In this document: positions 37,917-51,372 of the stretch, in pieces | Layout of the letters: the number at the start of each line of letters is the position of its first letter | Position numbering within the stretch: position 1 is the first letter of the stretch | Source: Hydractinia symbiolongicarpus | Taxonomy: Eukaryota; Cnidaria; Hydrozoa; Anthoathecata; Hydractiniidae | Reading direction: 5' to 3' | NCBI RefSeq assembly: GCF_029227915.1 | Contig: NC_079886.1 | Coordinates: forward strand, 4,154,001-4,218,000 | Length of the DNA: 64,000 nucleotides | Program-made: the position numbers and the translations under genes | The notes under the pieces: generated by a model | Seen by the model: only the letters and a program-made list of their open reading frames with translations | Told to the model about the DNA's origin: nothing | Databases searched by the model: none

Positions 37917-39781
37917 CCATTACACTGGGCGCTGTGGTAGCGCTTTATTTAAAAATTTAGATATATGAATCATTTTTTACTGTGGGACCAATCGTAGCCG
38001 TTAGCGGGCGGTGAAGAAATTGAGACAGTTTCAAAAACTACATATCATTGACTTTCTAACGGTATCAGTCCGTTTCAGTTACAACGGTTGCGTCACATAT
38101 TCGTGCCAACTTGTATTTAGCGATAATTTTCTAATATTACTAGGTTGCATCGATTTTAACAGTGAAACGATTCACTGTGGGACTTAATTCAACTTATTTT
38201 GGACTTTGACCTTATAATTGTGATAAATGAGACAATTGGACTCCAAGAAATAAAAATCTTCTTAATTTGGCATGATTGCCAAAGCTCAGCGATTACACTG
38301 GGCGCTCTGTTAGCGATTTAATTACAAATTTAGATAAATGAGTCATTTTTTACTGTAAGACCAATCCTAATTGTTAGCGCGCGCTGAAGAAATAGAAACA
38401 GTTTTAAACACTACATGTCATTTCCTTTCTAACGGTGTCAGTCCGTTTGAGTTGCAATGGTTGGTTCATATATTTGTACCAACATGTATTTTGCGATATT
38501 TTTCTGATACAAATTGGTTGCACCGCTTTTAACAATAAAACGATTGACTGTGGGACTTAATTGAACTGATTTCGGAATAAAAGCTTATAAATGTGATAAA
38601 TGACTCAAGTGGACTCCAAGAAATAACATTCTTTTTAATTTCACATGATTGCCCGAACCCAGCCATTACACTGGACGCTGTGGTAGCGCTTTATTTAAAA
38701 TTTTAGATAATTGAATCATTTTTTACTGTGGGACCAATCGTAGCCGTTAGCAGGCGGTGAAGAAATTGAGACAGTTTAAAAAACTACATATCATTGGATT
38801 TCTAACGGTATCAGTCCGATTCAGTCACAACGGTTGCGTCACATATTCGTACCAACTTGTATTTAGCGATAATTTTCTAATATTACTAGGTTGCATCGCT
38901 TTTAACAGTGAAACGATTCACTGCGGGACTTAATTCGACTGATCTTGGACTTTGACCTTATAATTGCGATAAATGAGACAATTGGACTCCAAGAAATAAA
39001 ATTCTTCTTAATTTGGCATGATTTCCGAAACTTAGCGATTACACTGGGCGCGGTGTTAGCGATTTATTTACAAATTTAGATAAATGAGTCATTTTTTACT
39101 GTGGGACCAATCCTAGCTGTTAGCGCGCGCTAAAAAAATAGAGACAGTTTCAAAAACTACATTTCATTTCCTTTCTAACGGTGTCAGTCCGTTTGAGTTG
39201 CAACGGTTGCGTCACATATTTGTACCAACATGTATTTAGCGATAGTGATCTGATACTAATAAGTTGCATCGCTTTTAACAGTGAAACGATTGACTGTGTG
39301 ACTTAATTGAACTGATTTTGGAATATGAGCTTATAAATGTGATAAATGACACAAGTGGACTCCAAGAAATAACATTCTTTTTAATTTGTCATGATTGCCC
39401 GAACTCAGCCATTACACTGGGCGCTGTGGTAGCGCTTTATTTAAAAATTTAGATAATTGAATCATTTTTTACTGTGGGACCAATCGTAGTTGTTAGCGGG
39501 CAGTGAAGAAATTGAGACAGTTTCAAAAACTACATATCATTGACTTTCTAACGGTATCAGTCCGATTCAGTTACAACGGTTGCGTCACATATTCGTACCA
39601 ACTTGTATTTAGCGATTGTTTTCAAATATTACTAGGTTGCATCGCTTTTAACAGTGAAACGACTCACTGTGGGACTTAATTCAACTGATTTTGGACTTTG
39701 ACCTTATAATTGTAATAAATGAGACAATTGGACTCCAAAAAATAAAATTCTTCTTAATTTGGCATGATTGCCAAAACTTAG
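37917..39781 (+). repeat. M-N-M-N-M block, second copy
   Basis: Anchors are 37917, 38290, 38663, 39036 and 39409, at +20,151 bp from 17766-19258. The last M monomer has a full M-type tail (GCGATTGTTTTCAAATATT), whereas its counterpart at 19258 changes to type E. Confidence 0.88.
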
Positions 39782-41274
39782 CGATTACACTGGGCGCTGT
39801 GTTAGCGATTTATTTACAAATTTAGATAAATAAGTCATTTTTTACTGTGGGACCAATCGTAGCCGTTAGCGGGCGGTGAAGAAATGGAGACAGTTTCAAA
39901 AACAACATATCATTGAATTTCTAACGGTATCAGTCCGTTTCAGTTACAACGGTTGCGTCACATATTCGTACCAACTTGTATTTAGCGATAATTTTTTAAT
40001 ATTACTAGGTTGCATCGCTTTTAACAGTGAAACGATTCACTGTGGGACTTAATTCAACTGATTTTGGAGTTTGACCTTATAATTGTGATAAATGAGACAA
40101 TTGGACTCCAAGAAATGAAATTCTTCTTAATTTGTTATGATTGCCGAAACGCAGTGATTACACTGGGCGCTATATTAGCGATTTAATTACAAATTTAGAT
40201 AAATGAGTCATTTTTTACTGTGGGACCAATCCTAGCTGTTAGCGCGTGCTGAAGAAATAGAGACAGTTTCAAAAACTACATTTCATTTCCTTTCTAACGG
40301 TGTCAGTCCGTTTGAGTTGCAATGGTTGGTTCACATATTTGTACCAACATGTATTTTGCGATATTTTTCTGATACAAGTAGGTTGCATCGCTTTTAACAG
40401 TGAAACGATTGACTGTGGGACTTCATTGAACTGATTTTGGACTTTAACTTTATAAGTGTGATAAATGACACAAGTGGACGCCAAGAAATAACATTCTTTC
40501 TAATTTGTCATGATTGCCCGAACCCAGCCATTACACTGGGCGCTGTGATAGCGGTTCATTTAAAATTTAGATAAATAAGTCATTTTTTACTGTGGTAGCA
40601 ATCGTAGCCGTTAGCGGGCGGTGAAGAAATGGAGACAGTTTCAAAAACAACATATCATTGAATTTCTAACGGTATCAGTCCGTTTCAGTTACAACGGTTG
40701 CGTCACATATTCGTACCAACTTGTATTTAGCGATAATTTTTTAATATTACTAGGTTGCATCGCTTTTAACAGTGAAACGATTCACTGTGGGACTTAATTC
40801 AACTGATTTTGGAGTTTGACCTTATAATTGTGATAAATGAGACAATTGGACTCCAAGAAATAAAATTCTTCTTAATTTGTTATGATTGCCGAAACTCAGC
40901 GATTACACTGGGCGCTGTGGTAGCGCTTCATTTAAAAATGTAGATATATAAGTCATTTTTTACTGTGGGACCAACCCTAGCCGTTATCGCACGCTGAAGA
41001 AGTACAGACAGTTTCAAAAAATACATTTCGTTAACTTTCTAACGGTATCAGTCCGGTTCTGTTACAACGGTTGCGTCACATATTCGTACCAACATGTATT
41101 CAGCGATATTTTTCTGATATTACTAGATTGCATCGCTTTTACCAGTGAAACGATTGAATGTGGGACTTAATTGAACTGATTTTGGACTTTAACTTTATAA
41201 ATGCAATAATTGATAAAAAATTGAACTCCAAGAAATAAAATTATTCTGAATTTGACATGATTGCTAGAACTCAG
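39782..41274 (+). repeat. Extra diverged monomers: N/M, N, M, E
   Basis: Anchors are 39782, 40155, 40528 and 40900. The first starts as N and switches to M at about CAATCGTAGCCGTTAGCGG. The 40900 monomer reads as E (GAAGTACAGACAG, TATTCAGCG, GATAAAAAATTG), returning to the main family. I found no other copy of exactly this order in the window. Confidence 0.78.
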
Positions 41275-42019
41275 CGATTACACTGGGCGCTGTGATAGCG
41301 CTTCATTTAAAAATGTAGTTAAATAAGTCATTTTTTACTGTGGGACCAATCCTAGCCGTTATCGAACGCTGAAGAAATAGAGACAGTTTCAAAAACTACA
41401 TTTCATTGACTTTCCAACGGTGTCAGACTGTTTGAGTTACAACTGTTTGGACACATTTTCGTACCAACTTGTATTTAGCGATAATTTTTTATTATTACTA
41501 GGTTGCATCGCTTTTAACAGTGAAACGATTCACTGTGGGACTTAATTCAACTGATTTTGGAGTTTGACCTTATAATTGTGCTAAATGAGACAATTAGACC
41601 CCAAGAAATAGAATTCTTCTTAATTTGTTATGATTGCCGAAACTCAGCGATTACACTGGGCGCTATGTTAGCCATTTAATTACAAATTTAGATAAATGAG
41701 TCATTTTTTACTGTGGGACCAATCCTAGCCGTTATCGCACGCTGAAGAAATTGAGAAGGTTTCAAAAACTACATTTCATTTCCTTTCTAACGGTGTCAGT
41801 CCGTTTGAGTTGCAATGGTTGGTTCACATATTTGTACCAACATGTATTTTGCGATATTTTCTGATACAAGTATGTTGCATCGCTTTTAACAGTGAAACGA
41901 TTGACTGTGGGACTTAATTGAACTGATTTTGGACTTTAACTTTATAAGTGTGATAATTGAGACAAATGGACTCCAAGAAATGACATTGTTATGAATTTGA
42001 CATGATTGCTAGAACTCAG
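41275..42019 (+). repeat. F' and N/I chimera
   Basis: F' (anchor 41275) has F markers early (ATGTAGTTAAATAAG, TATCGAACGCTG) but then TGTCAGACTG and a diverged tail (TTTTTTATTATTAC). The following N/I chimera (41648) matches 31550 at +10,098 bp. F' and its N neighbour recur at 49135 and 49508 (+7,860 bp). Confidence 0.82.
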
Positions 42020-45000
42020 CGATTACACTGGGCGCTGTGGTAGCGCTTCATTTAAAAATGCAGATAAATAAGTCATTTTTTAATGTAGGACCAATCCTAG
42101 CTGTTATCGCACGCTGAAGAAATAGAGACAGTTTCAAAAACTGCATTTCATTGACTTTCTAACGGTATCATTCCGTTTCAGTTCCAACAGTTGTGTCACA
42201 TATTCGTACCAACATGTATTTAGCGATATTTTTCTGATATTACTAGGTTGCATCGCCTTTAACAGTGAAACGATTGACTGTGGAACTTAATTGAACTGAT
42301 TTTGGACTTTAACTTCATAAATGTGATAATCGAGACAATTGGACTCCATGAAAAAACATTCTTCTTAAATTTGCATGATAGCCGGTGCTCAGCGATTACA
42401 CTGGGCGCTGTGGCAGCGCTTCATTTAAAAACGTAGATATATAAGTCATTCTTTACCGTGTGATCAATGCTAGCCGTTATCGCACGCTGAAGAAACTGAG
42501 ACAGTTTTAAAAACTACATTTCGTTGACTTTGTAACGGTATCAGTCCGTTTCTGTAACAACGGTTGCGTCACATTTTCGTACCAACATGTGTTTAGCGAT
42601 ATTGTTCTGATATTACAACGTTGTATCGCTTCTAACAGTAAAACGATTGACTGTGTGACTTAATTGAACTGATTTTGGAATCTGAACATATAAATGTAAT
42701 AAATGACACAATTGGACTCCTAGAAATAAAATTCTTTTTAATATGACATGATTGTTGGAATTCACCGATTACACTGGACGCTGTGGTAGCGCTTTATTTA
42801 AAAATTTAAATTAAAAAGTCATTTTTTACTGTGGGACCAATCGTAGCCGTTATCGCACGCTGAAGAAATACGGACAGTTTCAAAGACTACATTTCATTGA
42901 CATTCGAACGGTATGAGTCCGTTTCAGTTACAACGGTTGCGTCAAATATTCGTACCAACATGTATTTATCGATATTTTTCTGATATTATTAGGTTGTATC
43001 GCTTTTAACAGTGAAACGATTGTCAGTGGCACTTAATTGAACTGACTTTGGACTTTAACTTTATAAATGCAATAATTGAGACAATTGAACTCCAAGGTAT
43101 AACATTATTCTGAATTTGACATGATTGCTAGAACTCAGCGATTACACTGGGCGCTGTGGTAGCGCTTTATTTACATATTTAGATATAAAAGTCATTTTTT
43201 ACTGTGGGACCAATCCTAGCCGTTATCGCACGCTGAAGAAATTGAGACAGTTTCAAAAACTACATTTCAGTGACTTTCTAACGGTATCAGTCCGTTTCTG
43301 TTACAACGGTTGCGTCACATATTCGTACCAACATGTGTTTAGCGATATTTTTTTGACATTACTAGGTTGCATCGCTTTTAACATTGAAACGATTGACTAT
43401 AGGACTTAATTGAACTGATTTTGGACTGTGACCTGACAAATGTGATGAATGAGACAATTGGACTCCATGAAATAACATTCTTCTTAAATTGGCATGATTG
43501 CCGGTGCTCAGCGATTACACTGGGCGCTGTGGTAGCGCTTCATTTAAAAGAGTAGACATATAAGTCATTTTTTACTGTGGGACCAATCCTAGTTGTTATC
43601 GCACGCTGAAGAAATTGAGACAGTTGCAAAAACTAAATTTCAGTGACTTTCTAACGGTATCAGTCCGTTTCTGTTACAATGGTTGCGTCACATATTCGTA
43701 CCAACATGTGTTTAGCGATATTTTTCTGATATTACTAGGTTGTATCGCTTTTAACAGTGAAACGATTGACTGTGGGACTTAATTGAACTGATTTTGGCCT
43801 TTAACTTTATAAATGTGATAATTGAGACAATTGGACTTCAAGAAATAACAATGTTTTGAATTTGACATGATTGCTAGAACTCAGCGATTACACTGGGCGC
43901 TGTTGTAGCGCTTCATTTAAAAATGCAGATGAATAAGTCATTTTTTACTGTAGGACCAAACCTAGCCGTTATCGCACGCTGAAGAAATTGAGACAGTTTT
44001 AAAAACTACATTTCATTGACTTTGTAACGGTATCAGTCCGTTTCTGTTACAATGGTTGCGTCACATATTCGTACCAACATGTGTTTAGCGATATTTTTTT
44101 GATATTACTAGGTTGTGTCGCTTTTAACAGTGAAACGATTGACTGTGTGACTTAATTGAACTGATTTTGGAATCTAAACATATAAATGTAATAAATGACA
44201 CAAATGGAATCCTAGAAATAAAATTCTTTTTAATATGACATGATTGTTGGAATTCACCGATTACACTGGACGCTGTGGTAGCGCTTTATTTAAAAATTTA
44301 AATTAAAATGTCATTTTTTACTGTGGGACTAATCCTAGCCGTTATCGCACGCTGAAGAAATACGGACAGTTTCAAAAACTACTTTTCATTGACATTCTAA
44401 CGGTATGAGTCCGTTTCAGTTACAACGGTTGCGTCAAATATTCGTACCAACATGTATTTATCGATATTTTTCTGATATTACTAGGTTGTATCGCTTTTAA
44501 CAGTGAAACGATTGTCAGTGGCACTTAATTGAACTGATTTTGGACTTTAACTTTATAAATGCAATAATTGAGACAATTGAACTCCAAGGTATAACATTAT
44601 TCTGAATTTGACATGATTGCTGGAACTCAGCGATTACACTGGGCGCTGTGGTAGCGCTTTATTTACATATTTAGACATAAAAGTCATTTTTTACTGTGGG
44701 ACCAATCCTAGCCGTTATCGCACGCTGAAGAAATTGAGACAGTTTCAAAAACTACATTTCAGTGACTTTCTAACGGTATCAGTCCGTTTCTGTTACAACG
44801 GTTGCGTCACATATTCGTACCAACATGTGTTTAGCGATATTTTTTTGACATTACTAGGTTGCATCGCTTTTAACATTGAAACGATTGACTATAGGACTTA
44901 ATTGAACTGATTTTGGACTGTGACCTGACAAATGTGATGAATGAGACAATTGGACTCCATGAAATAACATTCTTCTTTAATTGGCATGATTGCCGGTGCT

Positions 45001-45666
45001 CAGCAATTACACTGGGCGCTGTGGTAGCGCTTCATTTAAAAGAGTAGACATATAAGTCATTTTTTAGTGTGGGACCAATCCTAGTTGTTATCGCACGCTG
45101 AAGAAATTGAGACAGTTTCAAAAACTAAATTTCAGTGACTTTTTAACGGTATCAGTCCGTTTCTGTTACAATGGTTGCGTCACATATTCGTACCAACATG
45201 TGTTTAGCGATATTTTTTGATATTACTAGGTTGTGTCGCTTTTAACAGTGAAACGATTGACTGTGTGACTTAATTGAACTGATTTTGGAATCTAAACATA
45301 TAAATGTAATAAATGACACAAATGGAATCCTAGAAATAAAATTCTTTTTAATATGACATGATTGTTGGAATTCACCGATTACACTGGACGCTGTGGTAGC
45401 GCTTTATTTAAAAATTTTAATTAAAATTTCATTTTTTACTGTGGGACTAATCCTAGCCGTTATCGCACGCTGAAGAAATACGGACAGTTTCAAAAACTAC
45501 TTTTCATTGACATTCTAACGGTATGAGTCCGTTTCAGTTACAACGGTTGCGTCAAATATTCGTACCAACATGTATTTATCGATATTTTTCTGATATTACT
45601 AGGTTGTATCGCTTTTAACAGTGAAACGATTGTCAGTGGCACTTAATTGAACTGATTTTGGACTTT
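42020..45666 (+). repeat. Displaced copy of 31922-35276 with one extra monomer
   Basis: The order is J-G'-A'-B-C-H/C-A-B-C-A, with anchors at 42020, 42393, 42766, 43139, 43512, 43885, 44258, 44631, 45004 and 45376. The first four lie at +10,098 bp from 31922-33041. Here B and C are intact, whereas at 33041 they are fused as B/C, so later members sit at +10,471 to +10,472. This copy appears to keep the arrangement from before the B/C deletion. The last A changes to an M-type tail between about 45653 and 45667. Confidence 0.88.
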
Positions 45667-48600
45667 GACCTTATAATTGTGATAAATGAGACAATTGGAC
45701 TCCAAGAAATAAAATTCTTCTTAATTTGGCATGACTGCCGAAGCTTAGCGATTACACTGGGCGCTGTGTTAGCGATTTACTTACAAATTTAGATAATTGA
45801 TTCATTTTTTACTGTGGGACCAATCCTAGCTGTTAGCGTGCGCTGAAGAAATAGAGACAGTTTCAAAAACTACAATTCATTTCCTTTCTGACGGTGTCAG
45901 TCCGTTTGAGTTGCAATGGTTGGTTCACATATTTGTACCAACATGTATTTTGCGATATTTTTCTGATACAAATAGGTTGCATCGTTTTTACCAGTGAAAC
46001 GATTGACTGTGGGACTTAATTGGAATGATTTTGAACTGTGACCTTATAAATGGGATAAATGACACAATTGGACTCCAAGAAATAACATTCTTCTTAACTT
46101 GACAGGATTGCCAGAACTCAGCGATTACACTGGACACTGTGGTAGCGCTTTATTTAAAAATTTAGATAATTGAGTCATTTTTTGCAGTTGGACCAATCCT
46201 AGCTGTTAGCGCGCGCTGAAGAAATAGAGACAGTTTCAAAAACTACATTTCATTTCCTTTCTAACGGTGTCAGTCCGTTTGAATTGAATGGCTGGTTCAC
46301 ATATTTGTACAAACATGTACTTTGCGATATTTTTCTGATACAAATAGGTTTCACCGCTTTTCACAGTGAAACGATTGACTGTGGTACTTAATTGACCTGA
46401 TGTTGGAATATGAGCTTGTAAATGTGATAAATGACACAAGTGGACTCCAAGAAATAACATTCTTTTTAATTTGTCATGATTGCCCGAACTCAACCATTAC
46501 ACTGGGCGCTGTGGTAGCGGTTCATTTAAAAATTTAGATAAAAAATTCATTTTTTACTGTGGGAGCAGTCGTAGCCGTCAGCGGGCGGTGAAGAAATGGA
46601 GACAGTTTCAAAAACTACATATCATTGACTTTCTAACGGTATCAGTCCGTTTCAGTTACAACGGTTGCGTCACATATTCGTACCAACTTGTATTTAGCGA
46701 TAATTTTCTAATATTACTAGGTTGCATAGATTTTAACAGTGAAACGATTCACTGTGGGACTTAATTCAACTGATTTTGGAGTTTGACCTTATAATTGTGA
46801 TAAATGAGACAATTGGACTCCAAGAAATAAAATTCCTTTTAATTTGGCATGATTGCCGAAACTCCACGATTACACTGGGCGCTCTGTTAGCGATTAATTA
46901 CAAATTTAGATAAATGAGTCATTTTTTACTGTGGGACCAATCCTAGGTGTTAGCGCGCGCTGAAGAAATAGAGACAGTTTCAAAAACTACATTTCATTTC
47001 CTTTCTAACGGTGTCAGTTCGTTTGAGTTGCAATGGTTGGTTCATATATTAGTACCAACATGTATTTTGCGATATTTTTCTGATACAAATAGGTTGCATC
47101 GCTTTTAACAGTGAAACGATTGACTGTGGGATTAAGTTGAACTGATTTTGACCTGTGGGATTAAATTGAACTGATTTTGGACTGTGACCTTATAAATGTG
47201 ATAAATGACACAATTGGACTCAAAGAAATAACATTCTTCTTAACTTGACGCGATTGCCAGAACTCAGCCATTACACTGGGCGCTGTGGTAGCGCTTTATT
47301 TAAAAATTTAGATATATGAATCATTTTTTACTGTGGGACCAATCGTAGCCGTTAGCGGGCGGTGAAGAAATTGAGACAGTTTCAAAAACTACATATCATT
47401 GACTTTCTAACGGTATCAGTCCGTTTCAGTTACAACGGTTGCGTCACATATTCGTGCCAACTTGTATTTAGCGATAATTTTCTAATATTACTAGGTTGCA
47501 TCGATTTTAACAGTGAAACGATTCACTGTGGGACTTAATTCAACTTATTTTGGACTTTGACCTTATAATTGTGATAAATGAGACAATTGGACTCCAAGAA
47601 ATAAAAATCTTCTTAATTTGGCATGATTGCCAAAGCTCAGCGATTACACTGGGCGCTCTGTTAGCGATTTAATTACAAATTTAGATAAATGAGTCATTTT
47701 TTACTGTAAGACCAATCCTAATTGTTAGCGCGCGCTGAAGAAATAGAAACAGTTTTAAACACTACATGTCATTTCCTTTCTAACGGTGTCAGTCCGTTTG
47801 AGTTGCAATGGTTGGTTCATATATTTGTACCAACATGTATTTTGCGATATTTTTCTGATACAAATTGGTTGCACCGCTTTTAACAATAAAACGATTGACT
47901 GTGGGACTTAATTGAACTGATTTCGGAATAAAAGCTTATAAATGTGATAAATGACTCAAGTGGACTCCAAGAAATAACATTCTTTTTAATTTCACATGAT
48001 TGCCCGAACCCAGCCATTACACTGGACGCTGTGGTAGCGCTTTATTTAAAATTTTAGATAATTGAATCATTTTTTACTGTGGGACCAATCGTAGCCGTTA
48101 GCAGGCGGTGAAGAAATTGAGACAGTTTAAAAAACTACATATCATTGGATTTCTAACGGTATCAGTCCGATTCAGTCACAACGGTTGCGTCACATATTCG
48201 TACCAACTTGTATTTAGCGATAATTTTCTAATATTACTAGGTTGCATCGCCTTTAACAGTGAAACGATTCACTGCGGGACTTAATTCGACTGATCTTGGA
48301 CTTTGACCTTATAATTGCGATAAATGAGACAATTGGACTCCAAGAAATAAAATTCTTCTTAATTTGGCATGATTTCCGAAACTTAGCGATTACACTGGGC
48401 GCGGTGTTAGCGATTTATTTACAAATTTAGATAAATGAGTCATTTTTTACTGTGGGACCAATCCTAGCTGTTAGCGCGCGCTAAAAAAATAGAGACAGTT
48501 TCAAAAACTACATTTCATTTCCTTTCTAACGGTGTCAGTCCGTTTGAGTTGCAACGGTTGCGTCACATATTTGTACCAACATGTATTTAGCGATAGTGAT

Positions 48601-49045
48601 CTGATACTAATAAGTTGCATCGCTTTTAACAGTGAAACGATTGACTGTGTGACTTAATTGAACTGATTTTGGAATATGAGCTTATAAATGTGATAAATGA
48701 CACAAGTGGACGCCAAGAAATAACATTCTTTTTAATTTGTCATGATTGCCCGAACTCAGCCATTACACTGGGCGCTGTGGTAGCGCTTTATTTAAAAATT
48801 TAGATAATTGAATCATTTTTTACTGTGGGACCAATCGTAGTTGTTAGCGGGCAGTGAAGAAATTGAGACAGTTTCAAAAACTACATATCATTGACTTTCT
48901 AACGGTATCAGTCCGATTCAGTTACAACGGTTGCGTCACATATTCGTACCAACTTGTATTTAGCGATAGTTTTCAAATATTACTAGGTTGCATCGCTTTT
49001 AACAGTGAAACGACTCACTGTGGGACTTAATTCAACTGAGTTTGG
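45667..49045 (+). repeat. N-K-M-N-M-N-M-N-M block, third copy
   Basis: Anchors are 45749, 46122, 46494, 46867, 47268, 47641, 48014, 48387 and 48760, all at +9,351 bp from 36398-39409. The D-K-M stretch of the second block (35277-36397) is missing here: A joins directly to N. The final M becomes an E-type tail near 49040-49050. Confidence 0.9.
47124..47181 (+). repeat. 29-bp local tandem duplication, copy in third M/N block
   Basis: The units start at 47124 and 47153. The first unit differs from the other copies by one base (ATTAAGTTG for ATTAAATTG). Anchor spacing from 46867 to 47268 is 401 bp. Confidence 0.92.
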
Positions 49046-50253
49046 ACTTTAACTTTATAAATGCAATAATTGATAAAAAATTGAACTCCAAGAAATAAAA
49101 TTATTCTGAATTTGACATGATTGCTAGAACTCAGCGATTACACTGGGCGCTGTGATAGCGCTTCATTTAAAAATGTAGTTAAATAAGTCATTTTTTACTG
49201 TGGGACCAATCCTAGCCGTTATCGAACGCTGAAGAAATAGAGACAGTTTCAAAAACTACATTTCATTGACTTTCCAACGGTGTCAGACTGTTTGAGTTAC
49301 AACTGTTTGGACACATTTTCGTACCAACTTGTATTTAGCGATAATTTTTTATTATTACTAGGTTGCATCGCTTTTAACAGTGAAACGATTCACTGTGGGA
49401 CTTAATTCAACTGATTTTGGAGTTTGACCTTATAATTGTGCTAAATGAGACAATTAGACCCCAAGAAATAGAATTCTTCTTAATTTGTTATGATTGCCGA
49501 AACTCAGCGATTACACTGGGCGCTATGTTAGCGATTTAATTACAAATTTAGATAAATGAGTCATTTTTTACTGTGGGACGAATCCTAGCTGTTAGCGCGT
49601 GCTGAAGAAATAGAGACAGTTTCAAAAACTACATTTCATTTCCTTTCTAACGGTGTCAGTCCGTTTGAGTTGCAATGGTTGGTTCACATATTTGTACCAA
49701 CATGTATTTTGCGATATTTTTCTGATACAAGTAGGTTGCATCGCTTTTAACAGTGAAACGATTGACTGTGGGACTTAATTGAACTGATTTTGGACTTTAA
49801 CTTTATAAGTGTGATAATTGAGACAAATGGACTCCAAGAAATAACATTGTTATGAATTTGACATGATTGCTAGAACTCAGCGATTACACTGGGCGCTGTG
49901 GTAGCGCTTCATTTAAAAATGCAGATAAATAAGTCATTTTTTACTGTAGGACCAATCCTAGCTGTTATCGCACGCTGAAGAAATAGAGACAGTTTCAAAA
50001 ACTACATTTTATTGACTTTCTAACGGTATCATTCCGTTTCAGTTCCAACGGTTGCGTCACATATTCGTACCAACATATATTTAGCGATATTTTTCTGATA
50101 TTACTAGGTTGCATCGCTTTTAACAGTGAAACGATTGACTGTGGGACTTACTTGAACTTATTTTGGACTTTAACTTTATAAATATGATAATTGAGACAAT
50201 TGGACTCCATGCAATAGCATTCTTCTTAAATTGGTATGATTGACGGAACTTAG
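49046..50253 (+). repeat. E tail, F', N and J-like monomers
   Basis: Anchors are 49135 (F'), 49508 (N) and 49881 (J-like, with ATCATTCCG). F' and the first part of N match 41275-41700 at +7,860 bp. Unlike 41648, the N monomer stays N to its end (TTAGCGCGTGCTG), so the N/I crossover happened in the other lineage. Confidence 0.8.
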
Positions 50254-51372
50254 CGATTACACTGGGCGCTGTGGTAGCGCTTCATTTGAAAATGTAGATA
50301 TATAAGTCATTTTTTACTGTGGGACCAATCCTAGCCGTTATCGAACGCTGAAGAAATAGAGACAGTTTCAAAAACTACATTTCATTGACTTTCTAACGGT
50401 GTTAGCCTGTTTGAGTTACAACAGTTTGGACACATTTTCGTACCAACATATATTTATCGATATTTTTCTGATATTAGTAGGTTGCATCGCTTTTAACATT
50501 GAAACGATTGACTATAGGACTTAATTGAACTGATTTTGGACTGTGACCTGACAAATGTGATGAATGAGACAATTGGACTCCATGAAATAACATTCTTCTT
50601 AAATTGGCATGACTGCCGGTGCTCAGCGATTACACTGGGCGCTGTGGTAGCGCTTCATTTAAAAGAGTAGACATATAAGTCACTTTTTACTGTGGGACCA
50701 ATCCTAGTTGTTATCGCACGCTGAAGAAATTGAGACAGTTTCAAAAACTAAATTTCAGTGACTTTCTAACGGTATCAGTCCGTTTCTGTTACAACGGTTG
50801 CGTCACATATTCGTACCAACATGTGTTTAGCGATATTTTTCTGATATTACTAGGTTGTATCGCTTTTAACAGTGAAACGATTGACTGTGGGACTTAATTG
50901 AACTGATTTTGGACTTTAACTTTTTAAATGTGATAATTGAGACAATTGGACTCCAAGAAATAACAATGTTTTGAATTTGACATGATTGCTAGAACTCAGC
51001 GATTACACTGGGCGCTGTTGTAGCGCTTCATTTAAAAATGCAGATGAATAAGTCATTTTTTACTGTAGGACCAAACCTAGCCGTTATCGCACGCTGAAGA
51101 AATTGAGACAGTTTTAAAAACTACATTTCATTGACTTTGTAACGGTATCAGTCCGTTTCTGTAACAACGGTTGCGTCACATTTTCGTACCAACATGTGTT
51201 TAGCGATATTTTTCTGATATTACTACGTTGTATCGCTTCTAACAGTAAAACGATTGACTGTGTGACTTAATTGAACTGATTTTGGAATCTAAACATATAA
51301 ATGTAATAAATGACACAAATGGAATCCTAGAAATAAAATTCTTTTTAATATGACATGATTGTTGGAATTCAC
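50254..51372 (+). repeat. Mosaic segment: F/B, C, H
   Basis: Anchors are 50254, 50627 and 51000. The first monomer has F features (GTGTTAGCCTG, ATTAGTAGG) but ends as B (TTTTAACATTGAAACG, GACTATAGG), with a switch at about 50481-50491. C and H then follow as in the 12-mer. Confidence 0.82.
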
